This document shows positions 45,396-56,222 of a stretch of DNA of 64,000 nt, one piece after another. The position numbers and the translations under genes are program-made. Within the stretch, counting starts at the first letter, position 1, and each line of letters starts with the position of its first letter. Below the pieces are notes generated by a model, which was given only the letters and a program-made list of their open reading frames with translations, was not told the DNA's origin and ran no database searches. The DNA comes from Jaapia argillacea MUCL 33604 (Eukaryota; Basidiomycota; Agaricomycetes; Jaapiales; Jaapiaceae), in contig KL197716.1 of the NCBI GenBank assembly GCA_000697665.1, positions 115,682 to 179,681 of the forward strand. The letters are read 5' to 3'.

Positions 45396-47056
45396 AGCTC
45401 AAGTTGAAGTCGGAGGGGAGAAGGTATCAAGGTAGGTACCAGGAGGTGTTGCAATGGGGCACAAATCGTGATCTAGAGGTGTACACGGAGCACAAATTGT
45501 TTGCGTCTGCACAGAGTAGCCGATGAGACTGCAACAATGCAGTGTCGAGAGGATGCGTGCTCCGAACAAGAACTCTGCTCAGAGTTGGTTGACAGTGGTG
45601 CTGCCTGGCACGAGTGGTTGTAGAAGAAGGACTTCCCTATCATGGGGGGTGCAAGTGGTGCAATGAATGGAACAAGAGATTTTGATCAGTTTGTAGAGGA
45701 GGCTCAGGCAAAAGTGATCTCAGTAATTGTCTGGTAGCAGATCAGTGCAAAGACCCGAATCAAAGGGAATGAGCAGAATAACGGAGACCTGATTTAGATT
45801 GTCATTGAGGGTGAGACAAGCAATACAGAGCATGGAAGAAGACAGCGACCACGACCGTGATGATATCAGGGTACCACTGGGACAAAACTGCGAACCAACG
45901 AAAGATAGGAGTGTGAATGTTCACAAAGTCAACGAGCACCAAACTTCGTGAGGGTGGATAGGTAGTGCTTAGGTGCGGAGGGTTCAATTGCCACAATGGT
46001 TTGACGATTTGAGTCGCGAGGTGAAGAGCTATCAGCTAAGCGTCTGGAGGGCTTGCAATAGCACTTGGTGAAGGTCCTAATGTTGACAGCGGCTAGGTGT
46101 GTTTGCAAATGAGAGGTCCACAAGTGACGCAAGTGGTGCGATGTGACAACAGAATCGGATGAAGGGGTGATCGAGAGGAGAGGAATAATTCAATGGAATA
46201 TGGCGGGGATGTTTCGCTTGAGTCGCGAGACAGGGCTCAAATGAAAGCAAGTTTGATGGTCATTGGAGCACAGATTAATGGATCAGGAGCACATAGGTTG
46301 TGATCACAGAAGGTTTGCGGTCATGAAAGTCATCCCCAGAGGGAGAGGCAATTCCAATACTTCTGGATACAACGAATGAGTTGTCAAGGCTGGGGAGACC
46401 CAATAGACCAGCAAAAGAACGCCAGTTCTGGATACGAGTATGCAGTTGTGAGCTAAGTTGGTGTCGGTGGGCCACTCCACTGGCAGCTAGGGATTGAGAA
46501 ACATAGCTTGTAGGTGGATTGTAGTGAAGACCCCAAATTCGAGGTTGCTGCCAGGTAGTGTAACACAGGGGTTGTAGAGGAAAAAATTCTGTACCACTAG
46601 GGTAGTGCAGATTGCAGAACAAACGACATCAGGAACTTTGATTGGTTGGGGAGAAGGCTCAAATGAGAGAGAAGGCTGGAACACAAGAGAAATCTCAGTG
46701 ATTGTTCAGCGTCAGACAAGTGTGACACAAATGCGAGGTAGTATCTGCGAAGAGATTGGCACTATGGAAACTGAAGCTAGAGTGTTGAGGGAGGTTACAG
46801 GTGTAATTTATGGGCAGTGATTACAGTTTCGAGGGGAGAGGGTGTAAGGTTGGTTCAAACAGGCACCGTTCTCAGGATTCATGTGAGATGGGTACTATAT
46901 CGATGACTAGAGGTGAATATAGCGTTGTCGAAGGGAGAACTTTGGATGTAAGACAATGCCAAAGGTTTGAGAGTGGTAAAAAGAGGAAAATGTGATTTTC
47001 TTGATTGATTTGAGAATTTGTTGTTGGCCGGCCAGGTTAAACGACAAGTCCTCTCA
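45396..47056. other. E3 5' interior with no recognised gene
   Basis: Short frames only. Belongs to E3 by position between the 220-codon frame and the right repeat. Confidence 0.35.
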
Positions 47057-47259
47057 AGTAGAGCTAGTAATCAAAGATAGCCCACTTCACGCTATCGGCA
47101 CGCTCTCTTAGGAGGCCGAAGGTGAATGGACTGATAATGATGAATGTATTTAGAAAGAGTAACTACACGAATACATTAAGAGATTCAAACTCCACCTGAG
47201 GTATTCCCACACTCAGTACAGAGTGATCCTGGAGAGTAATCCAGTGAACACCCGTCACA
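47057..47259 (-). repeat. E3 right LTR, partial
   Basis: 203 bases matching 38755-38957 with one difference (CCCGTCACA against CCCATCACA). Confidence 0.75.
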
Positions 47260-47547
47260 ACCAACGAAGTCAGGATCTGCAATCTCGTCCATCCTGGAAC
47301 CCTATTGCGTTGTCATAACCAACGAACCCCACCCTAGTATTGTCGACACCATCGACATCCGACCTCTCTTTCTAGTACAGCGCTCTGACAATAAACAGTT
47401 TGTATTCGTCAAATGACGAGCCATACACGCCCTTTACCCCATTGGCAGACCACAACTAGAGACCCCCACAGCACTATCCCCCATCGCCACTCAATACTAC
47501 GCACTGCCTTCTAAGAAACAACAAGCCAGGAAACACTCCAAACTTGC

Positions 47548-49630
47548 ATGTATCCTAACTATACTTCAAGCAATCAGTGGATTGCAAAGCTGGCAGAAGT
47601 AAGGATTCACATAGATGCATTTTTAAGTGCATTTCTACTCGTCACCCAGGAACTCGACCAACTCCACCACCAGCTCAACATTGTTTCCAACGACCTAATC
47701 ACTCTCCATGCACGGATCAACAACATCATTGAAAGAGTGTGCCAACAAGCAGAGGAAGTGGAACTTCTCTGCCGACAACACATCAAATTAGTCCCCCCAC
47801 CTTCACGCACTCACCAAGATTGATCCCAATCTCGTCTCTGAATACAACAAATACAACCTCCCAGCAAAAACACATGCACCCACCTTTGCAGAGCTCAAAT
47901 ATGGCAGATATACCAACAACGTCAGGTCAAAAATCAACTTTGACCAGAAAACTGGCCTCTTCTACTACAACCGACGAGTGTTCATTGTCAATGAAAACAG
48001 TAGATTCAACCTATTCAGAGGACCCAGCCAGTTCCCCTTTGACCCTGACCTCCCCTTGTTCGAAGAATACATTCAGATACACCCAGAGGTACTACCTGAA
48101 ACACCTGAAGCCCCATGAACCCTGCCTCCAACTGACCCAGTATCGCCTCCAATCACCTCCCCTGCCCCACTTGTCGCATCCTCCTCTACCCAACCCCTGT
48201 GGGCTAACCCCTACACGAGAATCTCCAGAGGAGGAACCCCTCGACCTAAACCACCATCACGACAACCCAGCAGGCAATCTGTCGGTAGCGACTGAGGGTT
48301 ACAAGGACTACGAGAAGCTGTGTCTAGAACTGCTTCTAGAGCACCTTACCGAGCCCCAGAAGCATGAGACGACAATCACTCAACCACCGAGGAAGAAGCA
48401 GAAACTCAACCTGTCGACGCCCCCATCACCGAAGAACCGGAAGATTCACACTCCCCAACACAGAACCCTCCCACTGGGCAAACCGATCCTGAAGAAGCCA
48501 TCCCAGTCGATAATGAACCTCCCCCCGATCCATTCAACTACCCCATACCCACTCCAAATCCCCAACCCCAAATCCCGTTTGTTCCGCCACCACCTCCGCC
48601 ACCTCCACCACCCCCACCTGGACCTTCATCCATCAACACCATGTCCAGTGCCACCAACAAAGGGCCCAAACTCACCCCACCATCAGTCTTCACCAGCGAT
48701 TGCCGACGGACTGACAAATTTGTTCAGGAAGTTAAACTTAACATTGGAGCCAATCTGGATGACTTCAAGAATGAATGGGCCAAAATTGCCTACACTCTTT
48801 CATTCATGAAAGAAGGCACCGCCAGCTCTTGGGCTATGAAATACATTGAAGACTATGAGAAACTTGCCAGCCCATCTACCAAAGCAGACAGAAGCAAGGA
48901 CTCATGGGATGAATTTATTGCTTGTGTCAAGGACGTGTTCAAGGAACTGGATAAGGGAGGGACCACAAGGATGCAAATCCAAAACTACAACAAGGAAGAT
49001 CATCCGTTGATGACTATATCACCAAGTTCGAAGACTTAGCTCGCTACACTGAGTTTAACGATGCTGCCCTACTCGAGTACTTCAAGAAAGGGCTCAACTG
49101 GGACATTCTCCACGCCATCATTCATCTTCCCACTCCCCCATCCAACTACACCAACTTCAAGACCACCGCCATCCAAGAAGACCTCCTCCAACAACAAGCC
49201 ACAGCTGAGAAATCCTGGAGATTTTGTTCGGCCAAACCCATATACCCCGACAATCCTGCCCCCTGATACTGACAACCCTACCAATCAGAAGGCATCCCCA
49301 TGGACATTGATGCCACCTGATTCGGAAGAAACCAACGGACCAGACAGTTCCAACATCTGGATGACCAGGAATGGAAGAAGTTAAGGGACACTAACGCATG
49401 CTTCTGCTGCAGAAAACCTGGACATTTCTCCCATGACTGCCCAGACAAACAAAAGAAGCCCTTCAAAAGGTGCTTCCAAGCAAGGGTTGTCGAAGTAGGA
49501 GAAGAGGAGAAGGAAGAACCCAGAGATGTAGGAAAAGAGATTAGGAATCTCTTACAGGATATGGCAGAAGATAACAGATGGGAAGTGGTGCAGATAGTTA
49601 GGGAAGAATTTGCTAAATTGGGTTTTTAAA
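47548..49630 (+). CDS. E2 gag region (fossil)
   Basis: Helical start (YPNYTSSNQWIAKLAEVRIH..), a Pro/Thr-rich middle, then the retrotransposon gag core at 48.64-49.04 kb (TDKFVQEVKLNIGANLDDFK, EGTASSWAMKYIEDYEKL, WDEFIACVKDVFKELDKGG) and a CCHC zinc knuckle near 49.4 kb (CFCCRKPGHFSHDC). Particle protein and RNA binding. Fossil, broken. Confidence 0.7.
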
Positions 49631-49643
49631 TCACCTTCCGCCT

Positions 49644-50060
49644 GTGGCAAACGAGAAGGTTAAACAAGATTCCTTTAATCAATACCAAATCTTGGACACC
49701 CCCAAGTCATTATCTATTTCCACTTTAAAAAACTCAGGAACTCCATCTCTATGCATCCAAATCGAACTTATCAGAAGGAATCAAACTGCCACCACTGAAG
49801 CCCTGATTGACAGCGGGGCCACAGGAAACTTGATCAGTTACGAATACACTGTCAAAAAGCAAATGGGCCTTCAGAAACTACCAACCTGAATCCCCATCCA
49901 TATCATCGACACCTCAGAAAATGCAAACAGAGAAATTCACTACTATGTCGAATTAGGAGTCCAAATCCATGGACAAGAAGAAGGAACCCATACAGAAAAC
50001 AACCGATTCTACGTAACCAACATAGGAAAAGAGAGCATCATTCTCAGAAGCAATTGGTTA
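49644..50060 (+). CDS. E2 protease region (fossil)
   Basis: Retropepsin box ALIDSGATGNLIS near 49.8 kb, followed by a strand pattern ending near SIILRSNWLLEHNPKIDWQT. It cuts the polyprotein. Position between gag and RT agrees. Confidence 0.7.
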
Positions 50061-50336
50061 CTAGAACACAACCCCAAAATAGACTGGCAGACTTACATAC
50101 TCAACCTCAGCCAATGCCCAGACACCTGCCAAATCCAACAAGGACCCATCATCGCATGAGCCAAACCAGTCCCAAAGGCCCCAAATCACAAAACAGAAAC
50201 CATCATAACCGAGGCAGCCAAAACCAAAATGCGAAGACACAAGAAGCAAGGGATGCTCCTGTCCAAATTATGGACTGCAGACAAGACCATGAATCCAGAC
50301 CAGGAAATATGACCCTGGACATACCAAGGCGTCAAA

Positions 50337-51096
50337 GTGCACTGGGTGTTAATGGGGAACCCATTACCCAAAGACAACGAAGATCCTGACAAAGAAGAAC
50401 ACCCCATCATCATTGCAGCAAGGGCCCATGGAAACAAATCCATCAAACTAGCGGAGAAAGCTGTCCAGGGACAGAAAGAGAAGACCCTAGAAGAAATGGT
50501 ACCTAGGGAGTATTGGAAATATAAAAGAGTCTTTGAAAGAAAGCATCAGAATGCTTCCCGATAAAACACCCATGGGATCACGCAATAGAACTAAAGGAAG
50601 GATGGAAACCCATCAACCGCAAAACTTACCCCCTATCTCCATCAGAACAAAAAGTACTCAATGCCTTCCTTGAAGAACAGTTAGAAAAGAAGCACATCAG
50701 GCCATCAAGGTCTCAATTGTCATCACCCTTCTTCTTCATAAAAAAGATGGATGGAAAACTCCGCCTGACACAAGATTACCAATACCTCAATTCGATGATG
50801 GTCAAAAACACTTACCTGATACCACTCATCTCCGAACTCATCGATAAATTGAAGGGAGCCAAAATCTACTCAAAATTAGACCTGCAATGGGGATATAACA
50901 ACGTGAGAATCAAAGAAGGGGACGAATGGAAGGCAGCCTTCAAAACCAACTGAGGACTATACGAGCCATGAGTAATGTTCTTCGGACTAACCAACTCACC
51001 AGCAACCTTCCAAACCATGATGAACGAATTGTTCAAGGAACTAATCGACGAAGGACATGTCATAGTATACTTGGATGACATCCTGATCTTCACCCA
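50337..51096 (+). CDS. E2 reverse transcriptase, first part (fossil)
   Basis: Ty3-type RT boxes [40 protein letters not shown] and, at 51.07 kb, the active-site box [10 protein letters not shown], exactly where the hAT inserted. The reading resumes at 55808 beyond the hAT and at 60258 beyond the Harbinger. Confidence 0.75.
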
Positions 51097-51437
51097 CTAG
51101 GGAATGGCACAGGTTTTGGAAACCTGTGCGGGTTGTGGGTACGGGTAGTGAAGGGTATGGGTGTGGGTCCCAAGTCCAAAACCTGCAGACCCTTCCCAAG
51201 ACCCGTAAGCCCTAACCTTGGTTAAGGGGTCAAGACATGGTTAGAATGGTTACCATCACTAGACTAAGATATCATACACAGTATCGACAGAATTAAGCTA
51301 TGGATGAACTGTGGTTGAAGGATCTGGCTGTCTGCCCACCTGCGGCAACCCCTGTTTTAGAACTCAGGCAAAATCTGACAGCAGTATACCTGTGTCACCA
51401 ACCCCTTCGCTTTATCCTCATACATAACTAGCCTCCA
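51097..51437. repeat. Left end of hAT with GGGTATGGGT-type motifs
   Basis: Between 51118 and 51170 the motif GGGTA(T/C)GGGT or close forms recurs (GGGTACGGGTAGTG, GGGTATGGGTGTGGGT). Likely transposase-binding repeats. No gene. Confidence 0.55.
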
Positions 51438-54400
51438 ATGCCTCCAAAAAAAACCGGACAACCAAAGAAAAAGGGTAAGAAGAGGGCAGCATCCAAGGAC
51501 AATAATCCAAGGAAAGGAAAACAAGCCAAAGGAAATGCGAATACGGAGAAATCAGCCCCTCTGCCTTCAACCTCGACAACAACGGTAAATAATCCTGCTA
51601 TCACAACATCAAGTACCCGTGGCTGATGGGCTACTGTGATGTCCAAAGATGAAGACGCTGCAGGCCATGGTGATGCAGTAATCGAGCACAGCAATGCTGA
51701 TTCGCAAGCAGAGCTGATCAATTCCTCCAATGAGGAAGAGGAGTCGTCGGAAGATGAACTAGGTGAGGAGGTTGCATAATATTTTGGTGGTTAGCTGACG
51801 GATTCTCATTCAACCCAGAACGATTGAGTAAACGATAGACTTCACCTATTTATGCATTTTTCCAACCGATGCCAGACATTGAGTATGTTAGTGGACGTTG
51901 ATGCCACGTATTTCGCTGTGGTGCCAAGGCTTGCAAGCAACACATTCGTCAATACTTGGACACCAGAGATGCCAGTTCAACAAGTAACATGTTGAAGCAT
52001 GTGAGGTCGTGCTGGGGAGAGGAAGCTTTGGCCAGAGCAATTGAGCTTGGCAACGCAAAAGATGCGAGGGAGGCCGTGACCAACTATCAGGAGAGTGGGT
52101 TGATTGAGGCAGCATTTGAGCGTCAAGGAGCAGGAAAGGTCACCTATAGTCACAGGCAACATATGAAGGCAGAGACAAAGTAAGTATCATCACGAGAAAC
52201 TGAATGCACTTGGACTTACGTGATTGGTAGAGTGGAGATTGTACATTGGGTGACAGAGAGTCTGTGCCCATTTGCAGTGGTCGAGGATCGAGGCTTCAAG
52301 GTGTTAATGAAGACCGGTCGTCCAGAGCACTACTTGCTGTTGAGGTCAACCGTCTCATGAGACGTGCGGTTGGTGTTTGTCAACTGCCAGAAGAGGATTG
52401 CAAACATTCTGAAGGTCTGTCAATACAACTCGCATTGCTGAACCATACTGAGACAGTGCTTACAGATGTACAAAGGCCAATTGAGTTTTGTGACTGATGC
52501 TTGGATGTCGCCCAATCACAAAGCCTTCGTTGCGGTTTCCGTTCATCTAGAGCAAGGCAGCATGCCTCTTAGTTTCATCCTTGACATTATTGAGGTTCCG
52601 ATGGTGAGATCTCTTACCAAAATCAAGAGTGAGCAAACTCTGACCACCATACTCAGGCGCACTCAGGGCTCGGTCTTGCAACAGCATTTGCCGAGATCCT
52701 AGATGAGTATGGCATTTCTGAAAAGGTAAGCACTTCCAGATACGAAGGGGCAAGGGGCTGACTTACTCAAAAGTGTCTTGGGATCACATGCAACAACGCA
52801 TCGAATAACAACACGATGATAACAGAGCTCAACACAATCCTGCCGAACTTCCCAGGACCATCCAATTGTTCTCGATGCTTTCTTCATGTCGTAAACTTGA
52901 TCGCAAAACAATTACTGAAGCTGTTTGATGTACAGGGGAAAGACGCAGAAGGTGCTCTTGATGCAGTGGAGGAGGAGCTGCTAAGGCTAGCTGCTGGGAT
53001 TGACCTCAAAGAAATGACGACAATTGCTGAGGGGAGGAACAAAGGGGATCAAGAAATCGATGATGTCGACAGTTTGGTGGACAAGACGGCGTCACTCACA
53101 GCAGACGAGCACGCAGCACTTCAGGAGGAGGTTGCACCTGTCCGATTGGTTCTCATCAAGGTTAGGCTACTTTCATTCACTATGGACATACCTGGCTGAT
53201 TTGGAGACCTCCCAAAGCTTTGGAAGTTCGCCTTTAAGGTCATTCACTCCACGACAAAGCTCTTGCCAGCGTGGTATCGGTGCCTCAAAGAGCAAAGGCC
53301 GAAGCTTTCCCAGCGCTTGATGCTGCACAACATAACAACTCGATGGAACTCGACATTTGACATGCTTGATTTTGCACTAGAATATTGAAAAGCCATTGAT
53401 GTGATGTGTTCTGACAGAGGTATGGGCCTATGAGAGTTTGAGTTGGTCAACAAGGAATGGCAGATCGCACAGCAGTTGCAGGATGTGTTGAAGGTCAGCC
53501 TCGAGTTCTTCCCACGACTTCACCTCACCTCCTGCTTGAATGGACAATGGGCACTGATGCCTGTCTCAGATCCTGAAGGACGCCACATTGTTCTTCTCGC
53601 GATCGACACCAAATCTTGCAACTGTAATCCCTGCCATGGACGTTCTTGACAAGACCTTGGCTACGAACACATTGGACACCAAGTATGACACATCCATCTG
53701 AGCTTCAACTGGGCTAGCGAAGAAGACCCTCAACCGGTATTACACTATGACCGATTGGTCTGAGGTATGCCATATTGCAATGAGTTCGTTCTGGTTGTTT
53801 TTGACTGCTTTTTTCCGCTAACCTGGTTTATAGTCCTTCACCCTCATCACAAGCTGACATACTTCAAGAATGCCAACTGGGACCCTGAGTGGATCATAAC
53901 CACAGAAGCCATACTCTGCACAGAGTACCAGCAGTCATATGCAGTGGAAGATAACCACAGCAACAATGACATCGAGGAGGCGACAACACAGGTAAGGCAT
54001 CGTTTACCATTTGATCCATCTGTCGCCCACCATCATGCTCAACATTGAATCAGAACAAATCCAACAATATCTTCAATAACCTACCAGCTCTCGCAAAGCC
54101 CAAGCGATCACAGCTTTGCAATGAGATTGATTCCTACCTTAGTGCTGACCCAGAACACGTTGACAATGTTCTGAAGTGGTGGTCAGAGAGATGTTCAACC
54201 TTCCCCACCCTCTCGCAGATGGCACTCGATTACTTGAGTATCCCAGGTGAGGTTTTCTCTCATTCTCATTCATTCTCTTCTTGTTGCTTGCGCATCTGCA
54301 GCTACTTCCATTGGTGTCAAGCGGATATTCGGTCGTGGCTGACTCCTCTCCCATGTTTGCAACTGCCTCTCAGCACAGACGACCTGTGCCGTCCTTTGTC

Positions 54401-54530
54401 TCAGGGCTTGGAGTTTGTTGGGAATGGTGAAGGACAAAGATATTATGAAAGTTGCTGTTATGTCTGATGTTCCTGCTGACAAAGAGGAGGCAGAATTTGA
54501 GCAGGGGTGGGACTTGATCCTGGTATAGCT
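51438..54530 (+). pseudogene. hAT transposase with BED zinc finger, broken
   Basis: N-terminus MPPKKTGQPKKKGKKRAASK (basic, nuclear-localisation-like), an acidic stretch, then a BED-type finger (RCGAKACKQ..NMLKHVRSCWG). RNase H-like core: VTDAWMSPNHKAFVAVSVHL with the first Asp, and GITCNNASNNNTM where family members have a second Asp (CDNASNN); GAC has become AAC. NITTRWNSTFDMLDFALEY is the conserved RW region. The C-terminal dimerisation domain is clear: PTLSQMALDYLSIP and, after an intron, SIGVKRIFGRGRLLSHV. Lesions include TGA at 51624-51626 and others near 53390 and 53430. Introns of 50-70 bases are visible (for example near 52181, 52725). Family certain; activity lost. Confidence 0.85.
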
Positions 54531-54734
54531 ATCTCATTATTGTTGCCCCCTTTCCATTACAAATGTCAATTGAGACCTGCTGCAATACCTGTGGCTTTCA
54601 AGTCACCCTTGGCTTCTGTATGTCACTGAATCAATTCAGTTGTTTCACGGCCATGGCTGCGTGCTTATAAGGAGCCACTTTTTTGACCCGGCCTTGTAGT
54701 CTCTCACTCACCCCATTCACTGCCCAGTCTCTCC

Positions 54735-55598
54735 ATGGATCTAACTGCAATTGCAATGGTGTTGCCCAACCCAATTCATGAGACAGCAGCTACAACTACA
54801 GTAAGTCAACTTCATTTGGCATTGTGGATCTATATCACAATTTCCTGATGGTTTCTTGTGCTATGTAGGAAGCCGAGCCTGAGGGAACAGTAAGTCTCAC
54901 CAATTGCCATCGCTGACTTTCTTCGTCTCAACACTTTCTTCCATAGCCCGGCATTAACAATATCAATCCCAGAGGTATCAAATCCATGACAGTTTCCAAA
55001 ATCCTCGACCTCGTAGAACAGACAGTGACAGTGCAATTACAAGAGCGAATTGGTTCTCAAGTAAGCATCATCAGCTTCATTCATCCGCCCCAGCTCTGAT
55101 ATATCATATAACTACTCGAAAACTCAGCCACTTACTCGATTCACAATGGTATCGCTGTATGGTGAACATCTGGCTCGCGTGTACATTGACAGTGCAACAG
55201 CCGCTGCAGTACAACTTTCGAGGGACCTCAATGGTCTTGACTGTCTCCTGCGTTTTGCATTGAGCCACCCAGGGGATGAGACCTCTTACTTTGCTCGCAT
55301 GCTTGCTGAGCATACTACTCGAGTTCACGGTGATGATCCCACTGGCACAATGCAAGTAGCCAACGTCATTGCACTTGCTCAAGCTAGGTTCCCAGTATGT
55401 TTTTGAATTGATTACAGACATGTTTATATATTCATTCGGTTTCTTTAGCGCTTCTTTGTTAGTAGTACCCTCACAGTTGATGCATGGGATCAAGGTAGAC
55501 CTCGCAATCCCAAGGATGGGTATGACAGTGAGGACTCAGGCCTCCCTGATTTGGAAGTGGTTGACTGGTCAAACGAGGCAGTGCTTGGATCTTTGTGA
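54735..55598 (+). CDS. Second hAT-borne gene, five exons, intact, unknown function
   Basis: Exons 54735-54800, 54869-54889, 54947-55060, 55128-55394 and 55449-55598 join in frame to 205 residues; the first four are whole numbers of codons and all introns are GT..AG. Protein: MDLTAIAMVLPNPIHETAAT at the start, a helix TVSKILDLVEQTVTVQLQER, then LYGEHLARVYIDSATAAAVQ, LNGLDCLLRFALSHPGDETS and an acidic end (DGYDSEDSGLPDLEVVDWSN). No domain recognised. It starts 200 bases after the transposase stop, same strand. An alternative last acceptor at 55491 would give another tail; the chosen one leaves a coherent acidic tail. It could be an accessory factor of the transposon or a captured host gene. Confidence 0.6.
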
Positions 55599-55639
55599 TG
55601 ATATAGCTAGTGTAATGTGTCATTGTAAATGAAAATTTC

Positions 55640-55801
55640 TGCTATTTCTTACAAGTACCCTTCAACACCCATGGGTTTATCCATGTACCTGTGTACCTGT
55701 ATCTTACCCACACCCATGAACATGGGTATGGGTATGTCATGGGTATGGGTATGGGTAGACCTCTGGATACCTGGGGGTATACCCGTGCAACACCCTATTG
55801 A
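55640..55801. repeat. Right end of hAT with GGGTATGGGT-type motifs
   Basis: CATGGGTATGGGTATGTCATGGG and neighbours (55718-55760) repeat the same motif as at the left end, just inside the right inverted repeat. Confidence 0.6.
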
Positions 55802-55807
55802 CACCCA

Positions 55808-55986
55808 TGATATGACAAAACCTTGACAAATACTCCATCAAGTAATGAAGATCTTGGAGGAAAATGACCTCTTCCTAAAACCAGAGAAGTGCACATTCGA
55901 AGTCCCCAAAATTGAATACCTCAGATTAATGGTCTCCCATAATTTGGTGGAAATGGACCCAATCAAAGTCGCTGGAATCATGGAAT
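55808..55986 (+). CDS. E2 reverse transcriptase, second part (fossil)
   Basis: Continues the RT beyond the hAT: VMKILEENDLFLKPEKCTFE, then a segment ending at IMEW, where the Harbinger sits. Fossil. Confidence 0.7.
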
Positions 55987-56222
55987 AGTAGCAGTCAGAG
56001 TGTGCGATTCTACGTGTGATTATGCCAAAAGTACATTTTGATTTTGGTGTCGAAAATCGTCTCAGAATCAGAAGTGACTCTGACCGTCATCGATTCTGCA
56101 TGGGTTTTATGTCGGTTCTCACTTGATTCTACGACTATCTGACCTACTTGTATCTTTCCTTGTAATTACAAGTGCTGTTACTATCCGTACTACACAAGCT
56201 TGTTCCACCCCCATCAAGTGCG

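Larger units (their letters stand above)
38438..47259 (-). mobile_element. LTR element E3 of unusual content, inserted in E2
   Basis: Direct repeats bound 8.8 kb: 38438-38957 (520 bases) at the left and a partial 203-base copy at the right (47057-47259). They differ at one base over the shared 203. Read on the minus strand the LTR runs TGTGATGGG to CCTGTCACA. Flanks ACCGA (38433-38437) and ACCAA (47260-47264) look like a 5-bp duplication with one CpG change. The interior has no gag, protease, RT or integrase I can recognise; it holds a 220-codon frame and a row of related units. Non-autonomous or decayed element; fossil, broken. Confidence 0.65.
51097..55801 (+). mobile_element. hAT DNA transposon with two genes
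   Basis: 4.7 kb inserted at the E2 RT active-site region. Imperfect inverted ends: CTAGGGAATGGCACAGG at the left and, read inward from the right, AATAGGGTGTTGCACGG. CACCCA stands directly outside both ends (51091-51096, 55802-55807), the core of a diverged 8-bp duplication. Inside are a broken BED-finger transposase and an apparently intact second gene. Both subterminal zones hold GGGTATGGGT motifs. Confidence 0.8.

Noticed and set aside
38433-47264. The two E3 repeats as independent solo fragments
   Set aside because: They share 202 of 203 bases, have the same orientation, and the outer flanks ACCGA and ACCAA fit one target duplication.
47739-48809. 356-codon Pro/Thr-rich plus-strand frame
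   Set aside because: It overlaps the E2 gag region in another frame; the gag-like reading (continuing into the gag core at 48.64 kb) explains the stretch better.
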